This document shows, one piece after another, positions 19,586 to 30,200 of a DNA stretch of 64,000 bases. Every line of letters begins with the position of its first letter. The stretch's first letter is position 1. The translations under genes and the position numbers were made by a program. The stretch comes from Trichomonas tenax (lineage: Eukaryota; Parabasalia; Trichomonadida; Trichomonadidae). The stretch spans positions 1 to 64,000 of the forward strand of contig JALKBU010000158.1 of the NCBI GenBank assembly GCA_023091735.1, written 5' to 3'. Below the pieces are notes generated by a model that was not told where the DNA came from, ran no database searches, and worked only from the letters and a program-made list of their open reading frames with translations.

Positions 19586-20430
19586 TTAGTTACTTGTTTT
19601 TGTTTAATAAATGTTATTTATTTTTTACTGATTTCATTAAGGGACCGTGAAAAGCGTTTCCAAAGTAAAGTTACGGGATAAAGGGGCAAATGCTGTTTTA
19701 TTTAGGAAATATTTTAGGTTATATGGGCTATACATAGCATTCTAAAGCTATATACACCACAATAAATTTTTCCATTCAAAATAGGGCAAAAGCGTAAAAT
19801 CAACACACACTTAAATTTTTTTATCGTCCAAAAATTTTTATGGAATTTTCGCACAAGTTACCTCAAAGACTCATCTTCTGATAAAGAATTTGAGTTCCAT
19901 GCAACTCTGCAGGCACATGCATACAGTACATGGATGCTTATGCAGGAAACGCAAGGGTCAGAGAAGTTAAGTCAAACACGATAATCACGACATAAAGCTT
20001 AACCAGTGCATGTAGCAGAAGCCTTGGATAGCTGCCGGCACTTGAGAATACACGCTACACGATCTTGCCAACTTCGATACAAATTAGGATGAACCAACCG
20101 AAATCATGCATCTACAAGAGCATTGTTTCCGAATGCAATGCTGAAACGCAGCTCAATCTTCGCCAGATTGGTACAAGTAAGGTAATTAAGGTTTGTCAAT
20201 GCTAGGACAACCAAAAAACAGCACCAAATGCAAAAAGAGTGAATAGCAGTAACATGCAATTCATGTATATTGTACTTGCTGAATAATATACAACTTTATA
20301 ACATATTGAAATTAAAAATTTAAACTTAGACTTTATTTCATTATATTGGTTTTAGAATGATGTATACAAATCAAAGGTAGAGTTTGGAGGCTTAATTATG
20401 CTTCTAAGGAGGAGTTTGCCCTTTTTTTCC

Positions 20431-20483
20431 CTGACTATATACAATTGTTTCTAAGAGGTATTCATTTTTGTCACCTTTTTAAA
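20431..20483 (+). repeat. Dispersed repeat, copy A
   Basis: About 50 bases shared in inverted orientation with 49806-49860. The 26 bases at 20455-20480 are identical to the reverse complement of 49814-49839, and the flanks (CTATATACAATT here) are similar. Probably the end of a mobile element. Confidence 0.6.
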
Positions 20484-22214
20484 GAACTAATGCATTTCTT
20501 TGCTAATATGTATATTTTATTTGAAATATAACTAGTATATTTATTATCAAAAGATAATGCAGCTTTGTTTTTTTTTTTTGAAAAACTATTCAGATCATGA
20601 ATTTGTTTGAAATAGGATAAATTCAACAATTTTCGATTTTTGCAAAAACACAATATCGGAGTTTGATTATGAATATTACAACATAGCAATGTAAATCTTA
20701 TGTATAGCAAGTTTGGGGCAATATTGACATCAGAGTCTTAAAAAAAGCTGTGACACTCCCTTTCCCAGATTCAATTTCCTTGTAACTTTAATGGTAGACA
20801 CAGGGAGTAGTGTAGATGCTCATACTAAAATATCTAAGCTCTACTGACTTAAGTTATGGAGATCATAATTTTGGAATTTGATTAAATAAAAATTTTTATT
20901 TAAAAAATTTTACATGTCAAATTAGTCTAATGGGAAAAGTGCTTTTTTGACATATCAGTCGAGTGTTAGATTCTCGATGTAATTTTATTCTTTCTTTCTA
21001 ATTATAACTACATATGTGCTCGTTGAAAAATAATTCCTTTGCAGAATAGTTATATGCAGAATTTAATGTATTAAAATGAATAAGAGTTAATCATCAAATG
21101 CAATTTTTCAATTAAATCAATTAATATTACATTTGATTTCATGCTTTTACATATGATATGCATATTGCTGTATTAAGTTGTATGTGATTTATCATTTAAT
21201 TTTATTTTTTAGCTAGTATAAAAAATAATTGAGAATTATGACTATATTTCGCTTTGAATGCTTAGCCAACATAGCTGCACATTCTCAAAAAATTTATAAT
21301 ATATATGTATGCATAAAATATAGTTTCATAATCAAGATCTTTGTGAAATTGATTTTTTTTTTCATTGAATTCATCAGTTTCAAACGAATTTAATTAATTT
21401 TGGTTTAAAAGCCAAATCGATTTCAACTATCTGTATGCTGCGGTTTCTTATTCTGATTTTTAATTATCATTTATCATATTTGATTAAATTTGACAAAGAC
21501 GTTAAATTTTTTTGACATATCTTTATTGCAATTTTTACGGCGAACTTCGATATATCTCAGGGAACATTAATAACTTTCAATATAAGTATCCATCCATGAC
21601 TGTATAGATTGAAGCAGAATCACTGTTTGATTATGTTGAATAAATTATCTTTTCGAATCTAATATTAAAATGGATATTGATAACGAATACAGTAACCACA
21701 TACTCGAAAATCAAAAAACATTAGGATCAAATACCATTTTATTGACTGCAGTTTTGAAATTCAAAATGTATCTCGAGAAGTTATGTTAGCCAAGCCATGG
21801 TAATCAAGTATCTTAATCTTTGGGCTAGTGGCTTGCCAATATTTCAAAGTTATAAAAATAGCAACTGACAATTTTTTGCATATGTGATAATTAAATGAAA
21901 TATCATAACATATATTACATGATATAAAATGCATGGTCACTTCAAAGTTTGGGCAAAATTCGATTTTTTGTGTAAATTGAATATATTTTCAACAAAAATG
22001 AGATCCATGCCTAACTAAATGTATAATAATATTTAACTCTATGTTGATGTTGACTATATCATTGTGTTAAAATATTAATATAATCCAATTCAATGATAAG
22101 AAGCATTTTATTAGCCCGAGAAGGATTTTTGAAAAATAAGGTTAAGAGTATCACAGCCTTTAAAAAAAATTATTCGCTCTGAGAAAACCATATCCAAATA
22201 GCTCGAAATCTTAT

Positions 22215-22261
22215 ATAGAGATACAATATGCAATCAGAAGTCCCAGCTATTGTATCTCTAT
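22215..22261. repeat. Perfect 14-bp hairpin
   Basis: ATAGAGATACAATA at 22215-22228 is the exact reverse complement of 22248-22261, with a 19-base loop. It lies in gene-free DNA just upstream of the degraded transposase. Confidence 0.55.
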
Positions 22262-22502
22262 GGATTATTTAGGACAATGATCGTTCACTTTTATGGAAGT
22301 TCTCAGAAATGTCTAAATAACTACCGTAGATCAGGAAGATTATATATCTATCAGCCATGAAATTGCTCAGGCAAAGAATCCAATCATCATAATCTATGAT
22401 TCTGTAACAAAACGTGAATATTGAGATACAATTTTCATCTTGAAATAGGTCAGGAGCCAGAAAATGTCATAAACTGAATATACACAAGTGATGCCAATCA
22501 TA

Positions 22503-23545
22503 TATGACAAAATATAGACAGTATAGTGAACCAAGGATTAGATGTTACTTTAAAACAAGTGAAAAACCCTGTTGATTTGCTGAGAGAAAGTTCGAGGGAT
22601 TACAGTTGTGAACTGGATGACTACGAAGAAGAATCTTCTGAAACATAAAATTCTCAAAATATACATGATTCTCATCCTGATTTAGATTCTTCAGATTTAG
22701 AAATGGAACGTGTTCTTCATCATATGATAACATTACATGACATCATAAAAGAATTTGATTGATTTCGCAGACTACTGTCAACACCTATCCCTCAAATGCC
22801 AGATGATGTTTTGCTTGCTATTCGTCAAATCCATGATGTACCTAAGAATCTATATCATTCAAAAAATTAATCTATATCTTAAACTAGTTCTGTGTCTAAA
22901 TATTATTGAAGCTATCTTTCCAACTATCGATGCTGGAGCATATTTATATGTTCAGAATAAAAAAAAATAAAATTTGATCCAGATGAAATCAAGCGATATT
23001 TATTTATATGTTTAATAACTGGAATTGGATTCGAAAAGAATACAGAAGTGATGTCCTATAACAATATTAATATATCTTCGATCAAAGCGTTGAACGAAGC
23101 TCAATACCAATATGGAAGAGCAATAGAAGAGATAGTTCTTAATGATATACGGCGATTGAAAGATATGTACAGGTTAGAACAGCCAATAGAAGGTTTTAAC
23201 TGCAGCTGGGGAGGAAGAAGAAACAGTATCAAAGCAACCGGAGTAATTGCAAATATTCTTCATAATTTTATTTCAGAAATTTGCTTACTGGTACAAGATG
23301 AGTAATTGAAAGTCATGTTCAAAACAGTTATTGTTGCACCAAAAAACTCTGCTTCTGACATGATGAAACACGAAATCATGAAGTTTCTCGTACACTCCGA
23401 TTCAATTCAAAATGCGTTTTCGTTTGTAATTGATGGTGATACCCAATCAGGACATACATTATCAGAATATGGTATTCAAGTCATTCAGCTTAGAGATACT
23501 AACCATGCAATTAAAACACATCAATTCATTCAAAAAATTAAAATA
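22503..23545 (+). mobile_element. Degraded DDE transposase
   Basis: A disrupted coding region read across at least three breaks (stops near 22647, 22760 and 23303, plus frame changes). Recognisable pieces are FNCSWGGRRNS, which resembles the first catalytic block of DDE transposases of the fDGSW-HRRN type with Asp replaced by Asn, and VIDGDTQSGHTL followed by RDTNHAIK, resembling the second Asp block and the D-x-NHAxK block. The family is not certain (Mutator-like or related). No terminal repeats were found. It ends directly against RNASEH2B and may have removed that gene's original 5' flank. Confidence 0.5.
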
Positions 23546-23589
23546 TATTTACATAACTTATTTTTATTTACAAGACAAAAACATTTTTT

Positions 23590-24291
23590 GTGTTTGAAAA
23601 ATCAAAATTAGCGTTTTTCCCGAAAGAATTTGGGGAAAAGATAGAAACAATTTCACTTCCTCATCCTCGAAATTCGAAGCCGAACGATTTTGTGGTCTCT
23701 GAAGGCCATATTTATGAAATTCAATTAATTGATAGATATTATTGTTCATTATTTTTCGATAACTATGCTGTTGCCGATGGTTCAGCACTGTTTGCGCATG
23801 AAATACATCCTCTATTTTTAGGAATTCCTTTATTATTCGAAATGAAACAATATTTTTATCCAATATTAACGTTTTTCGATCACTCGCCATTAAAACCTAT
23901 CGCATATATGATAACTCCATATTTGAATCTCATTTGTGAACAAAAATATCAAAATAACATTGATCTAATAAGACTGGATCAAAACAAGTTAGTTGATTGG
24001 CTGCTAAACAAGTGCAGAAAGTTGATACCAATAGTTATTAAGAAATATAAAGTGAATAATGATGAAGCCATCGAATTATCATGGGGAATCATTCGCCACT
24101 ACATTCCAATCGAAGTCCAAAAGATAATGATTGACGAGATTAAACGCATTGAAGTAGTGACACAAACAGAAAATAAAAAAGAATGTCCAGCACCAACGAC
24201 TCCAATCAAAGCGAAACGCGGTAGAAAACCAAAATCAGACTCCATAGCGAGACCAAAAGGATGTGCGGACATTGCATCATTCTTCAAATAA
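23590..24291 (+). CDS. RNASEH2B: Ribonuclease H2 subunit B
   Basis: About 233 residues. HIYEIQLIDRYYCSLFF and DGSALFAHEIHPLFLGIPLL match the triple-barrel and following segment of RNASEH2B (LYEV, DGRLLFATPVDPLFL), followed by the helical C-terminal domain. The end reads CADIASFFK, a PIP-box-like motif for PCNA binding, as in the human subunit. The protein supports removal of ribonucleotides from DNA. Oddity: the frame has no ATG at its start; it is open back to a TAA at 23554, and the first codon aligned to the family is GTG. An ATG at 23508 lies in another frame that would join if the T run at 23584-23589 were one base shorter. Either a sequence error, a recent frameshift or an unseen first exon. 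Confidence 0.82.
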   Translation: MFEKSKLAFFPKEFGEKIETISLPHPRNSKPNDFVVSEGHIYEIQLIDRYYCSLFFDNYAVADGSALFAHEIHPLFLGIPLLFEMKQYFYPILTFFDHSPLKPIAYMITPYLNLICEQKYQNNIDLIRLDQNKLVDWLLNKCRKLIPIVIKKYKVNNDEAIELSWGIIRHYIPIEVQKIMIDEIKRIEVVTQTENKKECPAPTTPIKAKRGRKPKSDSIARPKGCADIASFFK

Positions 24292-24687
24292 AATAATTTT
24301 CGTATTGAAAAATTGTTTATTCACGAAGTCGGTTATAGTCTATTATGGATACAAATTTTTCTTTAAGATTTTCGCAGTGTTTTTGTTAAAAGATGAAATA
24401 ATATTCATCTTGATTTTCGACCTTTGCACCCACTCAGAAAACAAATAATGTTAATTTTTTGGGTTATGATAAGAAATTTTCTATTTTAAATCAGCCAATA
24501 ATATAGAGCTGAAATGTATATATTAAAATATTTATTTGCATTTTCATAAAATTCTTTTTTTGGCCCAAAAATGAAAAATTTAAAAAAATTATGTGGTGCA
24601 AAGGTTGAAAATTTAAGGTAAATCAAAAACACGGCGGAAAAGAGAGGTGATGAAATAGAACATCCTAAAAGAAAATCCTTTGATTTT
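24292..24687. other. Intergenic spacer
   Basis: AT-rich sequence between the convergent RNASEH2B and GH19-like genes. I see no gene, RNA or repeat. Confidence 0.4.
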
Positions 24688-25095
24688 TTAGAAGATTGTG
24701 CAAGCAAGGTTGTACTTGTTGATTCTGTCCTGAAGACCGTTTGTTCCACCATTAACACGGCGGGAGATTGTCTCGTAGGAAGCACCGCTGTCGCAGAGGC
24801 TGTTCATGCCGTTCCTCATCCACCAGAAGCCAGCGGATGTCCATGGATAAACGTTAGCGACATTGTCGACGCCTTCCATGACGCGCTGATCACCGATGTG
24901 ATTAGCGAATGCCTGATAGTTGTTGCGGCCTGTTAACTGGATGTAGCCTGCTCCCTTGTAGCGTGGGCCATCTCCTGGGTTGACATTGCAGAGATCTCTT
25001 CTGCACATTATGCATACACTAGACATGAAAATCTGAAGCAATGCAATGAGTCTAAAGAGATAAAGTCGTGTTAAGAACCAGATCGTTAATTTCAT
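24688..25095 (-). CDS. Truncated GH19 endolysin/chitinase-like protein
   Basis: 135 residues from the ATG at 25095. The C-terminal 95 residues carry the second half of a bacterial or phage GH19 lysozyme/chitinase domain: [20 protein letters not shown], then [16 protein letters not shown] and [13 protein letters not shown]. The N-terminal half of the domain, which holds the catalytic glutamates, is absent; instead there is a hydrophobic stretch (about residues 1-28) that could act as a signal peptide. Only about 100 bases separate it from the next gene, so the missing half is not nearby. The domain region is far more GC-rich than its flanks. Best read as a laterally acquired gene that has been truncated; catalysis is unlikely. 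Confidence 0.65.
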   Translation of the reverse strand: MKLTIWFLTRLYLFRLIALLQIFMSSVCIMCRRDLCNVNPGDGPRYKGAGYIQLTGRNNYQAFANHIGDQRVMEGVDNVANVYPWTSAGFWWMRNGMNSLCDSGASYETISRRVNGGTNGLQDRINKYNLACTIF

Positions 25096-25193
25096 GACTT
25101 TAGAAAGCAATCATATAAGTTACGCAGACAAAATCATAATATACAGCAAGATTGTATACCGATTCTGAAATCGAATAAAAAAATAATTCAAAA

Positions 25194-26620
25194 TTATGGC
25201 TCTCCTGAAAGGTATTCATAATCCGCGATGATGGAAGCTATAAATTCATCCTTAAATTGTTCATATTCTGATGTAACTTGTAAATCAGTTAATCTTTCAA
25301 GAAATGTGTATAATTTCAAGGTTGAGTATCCATTTGCATGCATATTATATAGCAGAGTCAACAGCCTATCATTGTCCTCCTCAACTTCATGATCTTCCAT
25401 ATAATCAATTATGTTCTCAATTAATGCATCAAATTCTTCTTGTGCATAGTAATCGCGATGTAAATTATTGAGAATATTTAGGAGCAATAGAACGATACTA
25501 TATTGGGCACTAAATGGCGCCTCATCGAACTCAAATAAGAATTTGTTAAACTCAATATGATTATAAAACTCTTCAGCAAATTGTGGATTATGAGTAACAA
25601 AACTATTGATGATTTCAAGTATATGTGTTGAGTATTTTGCGTCACGCAACAATGCGAGGTTGATAAACATTTCAATGTTAATTTCATTGATGTATTCCTG
25701 TGGATCAAAAACAATTATTGATTTGTAAATCAATGTGAGAATATTATGTATAGTGGTTTTTTCATTGTATGTTAATTTAACACCTTCGTTCTTCTTACGC
25801 ATTAGAATATTGATTATTGGTATTGCTCCAATTACATCTTTGATTATAATGTTAGAGAAATACTTAACAGTGAACTCTGTATCCGTTTGTTCACCGATTA
25901 GATTAATGAAATATGAGCCCGACCAATACTGTTGGAAATCGAAAAATATTGAGATTATTTTCTTGTAGTTTTCAAGATCATTAGGATCAAAATCATCTAT
26001 AATGAATTTATATATTATTTTTGCAACCATGTACAATAATCTAAGCTCCTCTAGTTCAGCTGAAGTCACTGTTTCAACAATTTGAACGAATTTTGTTACT
26101 CCAAAATGTTGTCTGAAATTGGTGACTTCTTCTGGCTTATATTTAAATGCTACTGAAACAGTATCTAATGTTGTCGATAAAATTGAGTGATCTGTTTCTG
26201 AAGATAAAATTGAAGATAATAATGAGTAAAGACCTAAATTAATCATAAAATCTAAATATGTCTTATTGCTGACTAAAATAGAACCAAGCAACCGTATTAC
26301 TGTAGCTCTAGATTCATTGCATTTCTCAAAAACCGCGAATAAGAAAGAAATAAAGTCTTCTGTCGAATAAATGCTGATTAATTTGGTACTGCGATCAGAG
26401 ATTTCATTGTTTGCTTGAATAAATTCTCCGCAGCGTTGAAAATCATTTTGTTGAAATGACTTTTGTGCATTTTCGATGTTACTTCGCATTAGTGCAACAT
26501 CTTCTTCTGAAGGTTGATCGTCTTCGTCTTTTCTGAGCTCTAATTTCGATTCGAAATCTCCACTTAATTCAAATTTGTAATCCAAGTCAAATAAATGAAC
26601 AAAAAATGGTCAGACATCAT
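25194..26620 (-). CDS. ARM/HEAT-type helical protein, 5' frame unresolved
   Basis: About 463 residues open from 26585, all-helical with repeated Leu/Ile patterns typical of trichomonad armadillo-like proteins; no other domain. The N-terminus is acidic. The open frame starts at a TTG; the first in-frame ATG is about 33 codons in. A well-placed promoter and ATG exist further up: TCACA (26625-26629) and ATGATG at 26615-26620, but in another frame. One additional T in the T run just downstream of that ATG would join the two frames without a stop and give a normal N-terminus. I therefore extend the gene to 26620. Function unknown. Confidence 0.6.
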
Positions 26621-26624
26621 GAAC

Positions 26625-26629
26625 TGTGA
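26625..26629 (-). promoter_or_regulatory. Inr of the ARM-type gene
   Basis: TCACA on the gene strand; predicted start A at 26627, 7 bases before the ATG at 26620. It supports 26620 as the true 5' end even though the frame is interrupted. Confidence 0.55.
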
Positions 26630-27093
26630 AGAAAAACTTCGTATTTGTGGTTTGGTCACTGTTGATGTGTTGACTGAATTGAATTTGTGAGAAAATCGAA
26701 GAGTTTTCGAATTTTTCAACGACATTCCATAAGATCTCCATTAGCTAAAGAGTTGGTTTCACTGATAGCTCTCAAAAATAACAACTAATGGAAAGTGCTT
26801 AAACTTTTTCTATCGTCATCTTCGCAATACTGCAATGATATTAAAACCTATGATACTCATTTCTGCAATGATTATGTAAATTGCTCAACATTCTGTGGTG
26901 GAGGATTTATTATGATTATCCTATTAATTGCACTGATGTATACTTGCCCAACCTCAGTGAATTCATTCCAGACAAGAAAGCTTAAAATCATTTAGCTAGT
27001 TTCTCTCCATTATCAAGGGAATCTCATCAGAAAGTCAAGGAGAATGTGCGCATCTCCAATAAAGAATACAGTGATAGGAAGATAGCTTTTTAT
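26630..27093. other. Divergent intergenic spacer
   Basis: AT-rich spacer between two divergent genes. A short plus-strand open stretch at 26795-26995 begins with GTG, has a Cys-rich then hydrophobic composition and no promoter; I do not call it. Confidence 0.35.
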
Positions 27094-27221
27094 TGCCACA
27101 TAAACATGTCAAATATAGATTAATGAGGGGGTGCCACCAATTAATCAAATATATTTTGCCACGTAAAGATGTCGGAAATCATAAAGTAAATAAATAAGGG
27201 GGAGACCCAAAAAATCAAATA
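27094..27221 (+). promoter_or_regulatory. Tandemly duplicated upstream element of ankyrin gene
   Basis: Two diverged copies of about 62 bases in tandem. Each runs TTGCCACRTAAA(C/G)ATGTC, then an AT stretch, a GGGGG block, a CC-containing block and ATCAAATA. The second copy ends at the start codon (27222). The first contains AAACATGTCA, the motif repeated elsewhere in this window. No TCAYW Inr is seen; ATCAAATA might stand in for it. Confidence 0.5.
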
Positions 27222-30200
27222 ATGCGCGCTTCACTCGAGGAACGGCTGAACTTCGAGTCTCTCGGTGCAAAGGAGATACATTATTTATGTGCGACAGACA
27301 ACATTTCGCGTTTGTTTGAATTTATCTCTTCAATTCCGAAAGAAGCGTCGCAAGAAATATTATTGGAGCGAGATTACTACGGAAATACAGTTTTACACTA
27401 CGCAGCGATGACTTCTTCGTATAACGTCGCCGACTTTTTGCTCACCTTCCTTTATGACGACAAATTACAAAATCTCGACGGTGTCACTCCTCTTCACATC
27501 GCAGCCAAAATCGGAGACATGGATATGCTCGAGATCCTGAAGAAGAACAAAGTCATCGACAAAGTTAAGTCCAATATGGGCTGGTTACCGATACATTACG
27601 CAGTTTTTAACAACCAAATCAAAGCCGTCGAATTTTTGATAAACGAATATCCGATGTCGATAAATGCCGCAATAACAAAGATTGACACTTCTTTCTCAAC
27701 TTTTCACTTACCAAAATGGAGTTACGCGACGCCTCTTGATATGGCGAAGCTCAGAGGATTTGACAACATCGTAAAATTACTCGAGGAACACAACGCGCTG
27801 TCTTCCTTACACGCTTGCTGTGCTACACACAACTTATTAGGTTTATCACATTATTTATCGACAGAGAAATTCAAACGACAGTTATTAAACTCCACAGCAG
27901 CGCCTTTTGATTGCACGCCGCTTCATATTGCGGCTTCTCTCGGTGATACACAAATATGCCACTGTTTAGTCAATTCAGGTGCGAAATGCGACATGCTCGA
28001 CTCGCACGGATTCTTCCCGCTCGAGGCCGCCGTCGTTTCGCAGAGTCGAATGACAGTGAGAGTCATTCTTTCAGCGAGTAACAAAAACGCAATTATTGGT
28101 GCTGCTTTTCTTGCGGCTTCTCTCCAAAATGAGGACATTTTGATCGACCTTTGCAGCGAAATATTGCTCACAGAAATCGATTATAAGAAAGATTCGTTGT
28201 TAATTTGCGCAATTAAAAATAATTTCCAGAAAGCGGCAGCAAAACTCATAGATTTAGGTGCAGACATTAACTATAAGAATGCTTCCGGCGCTACTGCACT
28301 TCATATCGCTGCAGCACTTAATATGGTTTCAATTGTTCAAAAAATCGGTGAAAAGGGCGGAATCAACGAATTAGATAATTTCGGCCGCACTCCACTCATG
28401 TACGCTGTTCTCAGCTTATCAAGAGAAGCATTTGCTGCTTTAATACAATTGAATGCAGATATTACAATAGTGGATATCTTCGGTATGCCATTATTCCCTC
28501 TTTCTATATCACAGGGATTCAGAATTCTTAGTGCTGCCCCAGAAATGTATCACATGCGATATACGATTAAATTTAAGCAATTCCTCGAGAGTTTCCAAGA
28601 GGAAGAATACACATGCAAAGTAACACCATACGGCATCCAGGAAAACATCACAGAACACAAAATCAAATTCTCAATCATGAACAATGCTGTTTTTGATTCA
28701 TTGTCAGAACCAGCGAAGATTCTTCCTGTTCTCGAAGAAGTAACGATACTTCACGTTATTGTTACATTCACAACGAACACTCAGCACCTGCAGCACGCAC
28801 TTTCTCCGGCCAGGCACTTAACAGACACTCCAGATAAGAGAGGCCGCAATCCAATTCACACTGCAGCTCTCGTTAACAATGCTCCTTGCTTGGAGTTCTT
28901 GTTGAGATCAAATGCTAACGTAAGAGCAACAGATAATGAAGGAAACAACGTTCTGCATTTGATGAACAACGATGTGATGGCTCCATTAGTCACATACATA
29001 TACGAAAACTTCAGCCTTCCAACAATCATCCAAAACAAGCAAGGAGATCTTCCAATACACATCGCATGCAGAAACAAAGCTATGGAGCTTCTCAAAGCTT
29101 TGTGTAACAACTCTAGGATGGCTGAATTCTTGAGCCTCAAGAACCAGACAGGAGAAACAGCTGTTGATTGCGCAGTGAAGAGCGGCGCAATTACTTGCAT
29201 GAACTTCTTATATGTTTGCGGTGTCCAGAACCCACTTATTAAGGCTGTGATTTTAAGAGACAAAGTTGGCGTGAACAAGTTATTGCAGGACGGAGTTTCA
29301 ATTGATTCTGCAGATATCAATCAAATGTCTCCACTCCATCATGCAGCTTCTATGGGCGACTTGCAGATGATCAAATTGCTCTTGGAAAAGAACGCGAGCG
29401 TTTCTATTCAGTCAAAGAATGGCTGGACTCCGCTTCATTATGCTGCAAACCATCACAACAAAGAAGCGATCATTCTCATCGCAAGCAGAATGAAACTTTC
29501 CAGCTGGTCAAGTGATTACCAGAAACAAGCTTTCAATGAATGTGATGACCAAGAATGCAGGAAATTATTGTTCTCTATATGGAAGAGAAACATGATTCTT
29601 GGTGATATGGCAGATAACTTGCATCACTACGGCGAAGAATTGAATGAAACAATGAAGATGATTCAAGCAGTTGTTGACAAAGCTGAAGTTTATCAATGCT
29701 ACTTGAATTATGCGAAGAACTTTAGCAACTTCATCAATCGTTTCGTCACATTCGTTAGAGATGGAACTTCCAGCTCTCCATCTCTTCACCACGCTCTCTC
29801 GATGCTCACAAACTTGAATATCACCCCATACATCGAGAATGTGAACACAAACTTTAAGCATTTCGAAAGACTCGCTGATCCAAAAACAAAGACATTCGAT
29901 GTAATTAGAACTGTTTTTATCGTTTTCGATATATTCCCAATTTTCATACTTATCTGGTGCTACATCGAAGCATTGCAGAGCTTTTTAGTTCCACAGCTCG
30001 ACAACGTCAGTCTTGTCAACAAGATCACAAACAAGTTCAAAACACAATACACATTCGCAAATGATTTCTTAAATCAGATGCGAAAGCCAATTCTGAAACT
30101 GATTTCATTCAACCCAGAAACACACGGACGTCCATATTTCTATGCAAGAGCAGAAACATCAGAAATCTTCAATGACATTACAGTTCTTTTCTGCTCACAC

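Larger units (their letters stand above)
19586..22502. other. Long gene-free region
   Basis: Nearly 3 kb without a gene. From about 19840 to 20250 base composition is clearly less AT-rich than its flanks, with short open stretches in all frames, and may be a decayed coding or mobile sequence I cannot name. The rest is AT-rich. It contains one half of a dispersed repeat (20431-20483), an exact TTTACATGTCA (20909-20919) with no gene nearby, and a hairpin (22215-22261). ATTAAGGGACC at about 19636 recurs in inverted, one-mismatch form near 49880. Confidence 0.4.

Noticed and set aside
20909..20985. tRNA-like stretch: TAGTCTAATGGG fits box A and GTTAGATTCT recalls box B
   Set aside because: Box B has two mismatches, the D and acceptor arms do not pair at the right distances, and no anticodon arm is convincing.
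23540..23592. An intron explaining the missing RNASEH2B start
   Set aside because: ACATAAC followed by TTTACAAG looks faintly like a branch site and acceptor, but no matching donor or trichomonad consensus is seen.
26795..26995. Small Cys-rich membrane protein on the plus strand
   Set aside because: Begins with GTG, has no Inr, and its Cys pattern matches nothing.
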